DNA of 64,000 nt from UBA11891 sp965658355 (lineage in GTDB: Bacteria > Bacteroidota > Bacteroidia > Flavobacteriales > Flavobacteriaceae). Where the stretch lies: the NCBI GenBank assembly GCA_965658355.1, contig CBFHRX010000002.1:39094-103093 (forward strand), written 5' to 3'. The notes beneath the pieces were generated by a model. The model saw nothing but the letters and a program-made list of their open reading frames with translations, was not told the DNA's origin and did not search any database. Shown here piece by piece: positions 59,951 to 64,000 of the stretch; within the stretch, counting starts at the first letter, position 1; each line of letters starts with the position of its first letter. Both the position numbers and the translations under genes were made by a program.

Positions 59951-60979
59951 ATGACAATCAAAGAAATTTCAAAAGCGCTCGGTATTTCCATATCAACTGT
60001 CTCAAAAGCACTTAATGATTACCCCGACGTAAACCCCAAGACAAAAGAGAGGATTCTGCATTTTGCGAAAGAAAATGGCTTTGTCCCAAACAAGTTAGCC
60101 GCTTCGCTTCGAACAAAAGAATCAAAAACCGTTGGCCTTATTTTACCCAGTACCAAAAATGATTTTTTTAATACTATTTTAGAAGGAGTTCTTAATGCCG
60201 CTGAAAAAGCAAATTATTTTGTTCTTGTCCTCTCTTCACATGAGTCTTATGAAGAAGAAAAAAATCATGTAGCCAAGCTATTACAGCAAAAAGTAGATGG
60301 GATTTTTATTTCGCTTTCAGAAGACACCTATGACGTTAGACATCTTGAAGAAATTCAAAAAAGCAATACTGTTTTAATCCAATTTGATAAAATCTCAAAA
60401 ATTATTGATTCCTCAAAGGTGATTATTAACGATCGAAAAGCTGCTTATGCCGCCACTCAGCATCTTATTGACATTGGCAAAAAAAACATCGTACATCTTC
60501 GTGGTCCGCTTATTCCTCAAGTTTCTATTGATCGCTTTTTGGGGTACAAGTCGGCTTTAGAAAACAATGGAATTACTTTCGACCCTAAACTGGTTGTTTC
60601 TTGCCCCAAAGGAACGAACGATGAAGGCTATACTGAAACTCGTAAGCTTGTTGAAAATGGGATTGCTTTTGATGCTGTATTTGCCCATGCTGATTTAGTC
60701 GCCATAGGCGCTATAAACTTGCTGAAAGAAAAACAAATTAAAATCCCAGAAGAGGTCTCTGTTGTAGGGTTTAGCAACTGGTTGATTTCTTCAGAAACAA
60801 CGCCTTCTTTAACGACTGTCGAACAATCTGGCGCTTTAATAGGGCAAAAAATCTTTCATCATTTTATGAGGGAACGGCTTCAGAAAATTTCAAGCACTAA
60901 AATTGAACATCTAACGGAAGAAATCCCAACTCATCTCATCAAAAGAGAATCTACTCGGCTTTCTTTAGAAAATCAATAG
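59951..60979 (+). CDS. LacI-family transcriptional regulator
   Basis: 342 residues. The N-terminal helix-turn-helix is TIKEISKALGISISTVSKALN (recognition helix STVSKALN), and the hinge NKLAASLRTKES contains the Leu-Ala pair that inserts into the central CG of the operator. Residues 60-335 are a periplasmic-binding-protein-like sensor (TVGLILPSTKNDFFNTILEGV, IVHLRGPLIPQVSIDRFLGY, SVVGFSNWLISSETTPSLTTV), which normally binds a sugar or its phosphate. It is divergent from susC and probably controls the locus. Its last 29 bases overlap the converging queG gene. Confidence 0.94.
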   Translation: MTIKEISKALGISISTVSKALNDYPDVNPKTKERILHFAKENGFVPNKLAASLRTKESKTVGLILPSTKNDFFNTILEGVLNAAEKANYFVLVLSSHESYEEEKNHVAKLLQQKVDGIFISLSEDTYDVRHLEEIQKSNTVLIQFDKISKIIDSSKVIINDRKAAYAATQHLIDIGKKNIVHLRGPLIPQVSIDRFLGYKSALENNGITFDPKLVVSCPKGTNDEGYTETRKLVENGIAFDAVFAHADLVAIGAINLLKEKQIKIPEEVSVVGFSNWLISSETTPSLTTVEQSGALIGQKIFHHFMRERLQKISSTKIEHLTEEIPTHLIKRESTRLSLENQ

Positions 60980-61877
60980 TGCTCTTTAAGCCATTAAATT
61001 TCGCTCGTTTTACAGGGCTATTTTTAAAGATAACTTGAAAGGTTTCCTGGGTCAATTCTTCCCAATCTTTTGCAGAGTACTGCAACAGTTCTTCCTTTGG
61101 CTGAAAACGAGGTTCTTGGTGGGCTTGTGAAAAGCGATTCCAGGGACAAACCGTCTGGCACACGTCACAGCCAAAAGCCCAGTTGTCCATCTTACCCTGA
61201 AATTCTGTAGGGATCTGATCTTTTAGTTCAATAGTAAGGTAGGAAATACATTTACTAGCATCTATCTCATAGGGGGTCAATGCCTCGGTTGGACAAGCAT
61301 CGATACAAGCTGTACAGCTTCCGCAATGATCCGTAGTAGGACCATCGTACTCCAACTCAAGATCACAAATAATCTCTGTGATAAAGAAAAAAGAACCAAT
61401 CGATTTGGCAATCAGATTGGTGTTTTTTCCGACCCAACCCAAGCCGCTTTTGGCGGCCCAAGCCTTTTCGAGTATAGGGGCAGAATCGACAAAAACACGG
61501 CCGTTCAGATCCCCCACTTCGCTTTGAAGAAATTTAAATAAGCTTTTGAGTTTGTCCTTAAGCACATAATGATAATCCTCGCCATAGGCATATTTCGCAA
61601 ACTTTGGAGCCTCGGGGTCTTGCTGTTCGGCTTCTGTATGATAATTAAAGAGTAAGGAGATGACACTTTTAGCACCCGGCACCAAAAGAGTGGGATCGAG
61701 GCGTTTGTCAAAATGATTGGCCATATAGCCCATTTTACCATGCCGGTCCTCTTGAAGCCACTTTTCTAATCTTGGCGCTTCTTCTTCTAAGAATCCTGCA
61801 GGAGAAATTCCACAACTTAAAAAGCCCAATCGTTGTGCCGCTGCTTTTAATTTCTGGGTATTACTTTCTTTAGACAT
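60951..61877 (-). CDS. queG: Epoxyqueuosine reductase
   Basis: 308 residues. QueG reduces epoxyqueuosine to queuosine at position 34 of tRNAs with GUN anticodons, using cobalamin and two 4Fe-4S clusters. Cluster cysteines are in DHCGSCTACIDACPTEAL and CDVCQTVCPWN. The N-terminal part has RLGFLSCGISPAGFLEEEAP, KYAYGEDYHYVLK and GWVGKNTNLI, all family signatures. The start overlaps the P450 stop by eight bases, and the 3' end overlaps the LacI-family gene by 29. Confidence 0.95.
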   Translation of the reverse strand: MSKESNTQKLKAAAQRLGFLSCGISPAGFLEEEAPRLEKWLQEDRHGKMGYMANHFDKRLDPTLLVPGAKSVISLLFNYHTEAEQQDPEAPKFAKYAYGEDYHYVLKDKLKSLFKFLQSEVGDLNGRVFVDSAPILEKAWAAKSGLGWVGKNTNLIAKSIGSFFFITEIICDLELEYDGPTTDHCGSCTACIDACPTEALTPYEIDASKCISYLTIELKDQIPTEFQGKMDNWAFGCDVCQTVCPWNRFSQAHQEPRFQPKEELLQYSAKDWEELTQETFQVIFKNSPVKRAKFNGLKSTIDFLKKAE

Positions 61878-63201
61878 GGCGATTCTCTAAACGGATCTCT
61901 ACGGCATTCGGTTGAAGGGTAATTAAGGCCAGTTCTTGTGGTGGAGAGGTATCAGTATGGAGCGTGAAATGCAGGGCCAATTGTCTGACTACCTCGGTCA
62001 TTTCAAAAAGAGCAAAATGATTGCCTATACACATACGGGGACCTATTCCAAAGGGGATGTAAACCTCCGGTGGAGGCTGAAAAAAACGTTCCGGCTTAAA
62101 AATCATTGGATCTTCCCAGTAAAGCGGACTGTGGTGTAATTCGTAAATGGAAACAGCTATAAATCCGTTTGCGGGAATCCAATACTCCCCAATTTGATCT
62201 TCTGCCAAAGCTTTACGGTCTACTATCCAGGCAGGCGGATAGCGACGGAGGGTTTCCTGAACGAGACACTGACCGTATTTCAAGTGCTTCAATTGCTCAT
62301 AAGGGCTCGTGTCAGGTGGTAGATTCTGTATTTCCTCTTGTACTTTTTCTAAGTGAGATGCGTTTTGGGCCAACTCATAAAACAGAAAGCAAAGGGCATT
62401 AGCGGTGGTTTCGTGTCCCGCTACAATGAGAATAATAAGCTCGTCAATAACACGATCTCGCGCCATTTTTGTTCCATCTTCATAAGTAGATTGCAGCATG
62501 AGGTCCAATAAGTCTTCATGCGAATTCCCCGAGCGAATTCGAGCTTCAATCAGCTCATTCATGATGGTACGGATTCGAAGCACTTGCTTGGTGTTCTTCG
62601 CGTTAACACCTGTTAAATAACGCCAAAAGTTCCACTGAGGCTGCCGGACTTCTTTTACAAAATGTTCTTGCACCGAGTCGATTATCTGCCTAATTTCTTC
62701 CAAGCGCTCTTGTTCTATTTTCATATCAAACAACGCATGAGTGACTACTTCAAAAGCCAACTGATTCATATAGGGCTTAATATCGGTGGCACTCCCTATG
62801 GGAAGCTCTCTTAGCACCCGAGCAATGGTTTTCGGAATAACCCCATTGTAGAGCTTTTGAATGCGGCCTTTATAAAAACCTGGCTGCAAAAGGCGACGGT
62901 CTTTTTTCCATTCGTCCCCATTCAGAGTCAGGAGGCCCTTGCCGATATAGTGTCCTAGGTTTTCAGAAGTGATATCCGATTTATGGTAATTCTTGTGATT
63001 CTTTCGAAGTACATGGAGTGCAAAATCACGATCGCGAGTCAAAAAGACTTTGGTGCCGTTGATAAATCGAAATTTGAGAGTGTCGCCGTATTCATTAAAC
63101 CATTTATGATGAAATGGAATGGGGTTCTTTACCAATTGGGCACTATGGCGCAAAAGTTGGCTCCAATGAAGCGTACTTTTGAAAGAATTTCGGGATTCCA
63201 T
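61870..63201 (-). CDS. Cytochrome P450
   Basis: 443 residues. All P450 landmarks are present: the I-helix AGHETTA, the K-helix ETLRR (ExxR), PERF, and the heme loop FGIGPRMCIG with Cys391 as thiolate ligand. There is no fused reductase, so it needs separate redox partners. It resembles the soluble bacterial relatives of CYP102/CYP4 fatty-acid hydroxylases, but the substrate is unknown. It lies between ruvB (one-base overlap) and queG (eight-base overlap), a placement I recall from other Flavobacteria. Confidence 0.93.
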   Translation of the reverse strand: MESRNSFKSTLHWSQLLRHSAQLVKNPIPFHHKWFNEYGDTLKFRFINGTKVFLTRDRDFALHVLRKNHKNYHKSDITSENLGHYIGKGLLTLNGDEWKKDRRLLQPGFYKGRIQKLYNGVIPKTIARVLRELPIGSATDIKPYMNQLAFEVVTHALFDMKIEQERLEEIRQIIDSVQEHFVKEVRQPQWNFWRYLTGVNAKNTKQVLRIRTIMNELIEARIRSGNSHEDLLDLMLQSTYEDGTKMARDRVIDELIILIVAGHETTANALCFLFYELAQNASHLEKVQEEIQNLPPDTSPYEQLKHLKYGQCLVQETLRRYPPAWIVDRKALAEDQIGEYWIPANGFIAVSIYELHHSPLYWEDPMIFKPERFFQPPPEVYIPFGIGPRMCIGNHFALFEMTEVVRQLALHFTLHTDTSPPQELALITLQPNAVEIRLENRHV

Positions 63202-64000
63202 TAGAACAAGCCTCCTTGATTGTCTTTGATGCGGCCTAAGTGTCGATAAGCTAATTCCGTAACTTCTCTTCCCCTTGGGGTACGCACTAAAAAGCCCTGT
63301 TGAATCAGGAAGGGCTCGTATACTTCTTCAATGGTTTCTCCATTCTCTGCTACTGCGGTAGCCAGGGTGGTAATCCCTACAGGTCCTCCTTTGAACTTGT
63401 CTATCAATGTCGTGAGGATTTTATTGTCCATATCATCCAAACCGTGATCGTCGACATTAAGGGCTTTTAGGGCATATTTAGTAATGGCATTGTCAATTTT
63501 TCCGTTGCCCTTTATTTGTGCAAAATCACGCACTCGGCGAAGCAATCCATTGGCAATCCTTGGCGTCCCCCTACTTCTTCCTGCTATTTCTATTGCGGCA
63601 TCTATGTCTATGGGTACTTTTAAAATAGCAGCACTTCTTTCCACTATAGTCGCTAATAATTCGGTTGAATAATACTCCAAGCGGTTGCTGATCCCAAATC
63701 GCGCTCTCATAGGAGCTGTAAGCAGTCCCGATCGGGTGGTCGCCCCTACAAGTGTAAACGGATTTAGATGTATCTGTACTGTCCGAGCATTAGGGCCGGT
63801 TTCAATCATAATGTCGATTTTAAAGTCTTCCATCGCGGAATACAGATATTCTTCGACTATAGGACTCAGGCGGTGAATCTCGTCTATAAAGAGTATGTCT
63901 CTAGGCTGAAGATTCGTGAGCAGCCCAGCTAGATCTCCAGGTTTATCCAAAACAGGGCCCGAAGTTAATTTTATCCCTGCCTGAAGCTCGGTTGCCAATA
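63201..64000 (-). CDS. ruvB: Holliday junction helicase RuvB, C-terminal part (truncated by window edge)
   Basis: About 266 residues are visible; the start lies beyond base 64000. The AAA+ Walker B is DILFIDEIHRL, sensor 1 is VGATTRSGLL, and TAPMRARFGI follows (arginine finger region). The C-terminal winged helix ends with GFLVRTPRGREVTELAYRHLG. RuvB drives branch migration of Holliday junctions together with RuvA, which is encoded near 39.5 kb here. The stop shares one base with the P450 start (TAATG). Confidence 0.95.
   Translation of the reverse strand, partial: LATELQAGIKLTSGPVLDKPGDLAGLLTNLQPRDILFIDEIHRLSPIVEEYLYSAMEDFKIDIMIETGPNARTVQIHLNPFTLVGATTRSGLLTAPMRARFGISNRLEYYSTELLATIVERSAAILKVPIDIDAAIEIAGRSRGTPRIANGLLRRVRDFAQIKGNGKIDNAITKYALKALNVDDHGLDDMDNKILTTLIDKFKGGPVGITTLATAVAENGETIEEVYEPFLIQQGFLVRTPRGREVTELAYRHLGRIKDNQGGLF

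Noticed and set aside
42099..60979. Classical starch/maltose utilization locus
   Set aside because: LacI regulator, SusCD and an SLC45-like permease fit, but no alpha-amylase, maltose phosphorylase, phosphoglucomutase or SusE/F-like protein is present.
1..64000. Mobile elements, prophage, toxin-antitoxin, tRNA or rRNA genes
   Set aside because: I found no transposase, integrase, phage structural gene, toxin pair, cloverleaf or rRNA sequence in the window.

Overview
The window is typical Bacteroidota chromosome, most likely from a (probably marine) member of the Flavobacteriaceae. The evidence is SprA of the type IX secretion system, a SusC/SusD pair, Bacteroidota-style lipoprotein signals, split cytochrome oxidase subunit III genes, weak Shine-Dalgarno sequences and repeated TAnnTTTG promoter -7 boxes. 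Gene density is very high. Most neighbours abut or overlap by 1-20 bases. I see no tRNA or rRNA gene, insertion sequence, prophage or CRISPR array.

Layout. 1-5390 (+): a tightly packed housekeeping chain, ribF (3' end), serS, a DUF4286 gene, rsmA, mgtE, a 2-hydroxyacid dehydrogenase and an ArsC-like reductase. 5371-8723 (-): aspartate kinase, a GNAT acetyltransferase, an alpha/beta hydrolase and pdxJ. 8724-9061: a loose, probably decayed interval with a 35-codon gene remnant and a possible leader ORF. 9062-15210 (+): nadK and the envelope-biogenesis block (DUF6089, uppS, bamA, two OmpH/Skp chaperones). 15271-19478: gamma-carbonic anhydrase (-), Nfu-type Fe-S protein and a DUF255 protein (+), tsaB (-). 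19538-25324 (-): a five-gene MacAB/TolC-like efflux operon. 25409-30420 (-): cytochrome oxidase subunits III and IV with assembly factors (cyoE, SCO, DUF420, two unknowns). 30485-42031 (-): a TonB-family protein, gcvH, sprA, ruvA and malic enzyme.

42099-60979 is the accessory part and the main point of interest. A divergent LacI-family regulator and a perfect 14-bp operator-like palindrome face susC and susD. Below susD, beyond a strong hairpin terminator, runs a six-gene, almost gapless unit: a very large FG-GAP/ASPIC-UnbV (CRTAC1-like) lipoprotein, a small lipoprotein of unknown family, two more very large ASPIC-UnbV lipoproteins, a vanadium-haloperoxidase/PAP2-fold lipoprotein and an SLC45/GPH-like sugar permease. 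It is organised like a polysaccharide utilization locus but contains no recognisable glycoside hydrolase, polysaccharide lyase or sulfatase. My inference is that the three ASPIC-UnbV proteins and the haloperoxidase-fold protein do the surface chemistry on an unknown ligand, SusCD imports the product and the permease carries it into the cytoplasm under LacI control.

60951-64000 (-) returns to housekeeping genes: ruvB (3' part only), a cytochrome P450 and queG. All functions are read from sequence motifs and remembered family knowledge; no database search was run.
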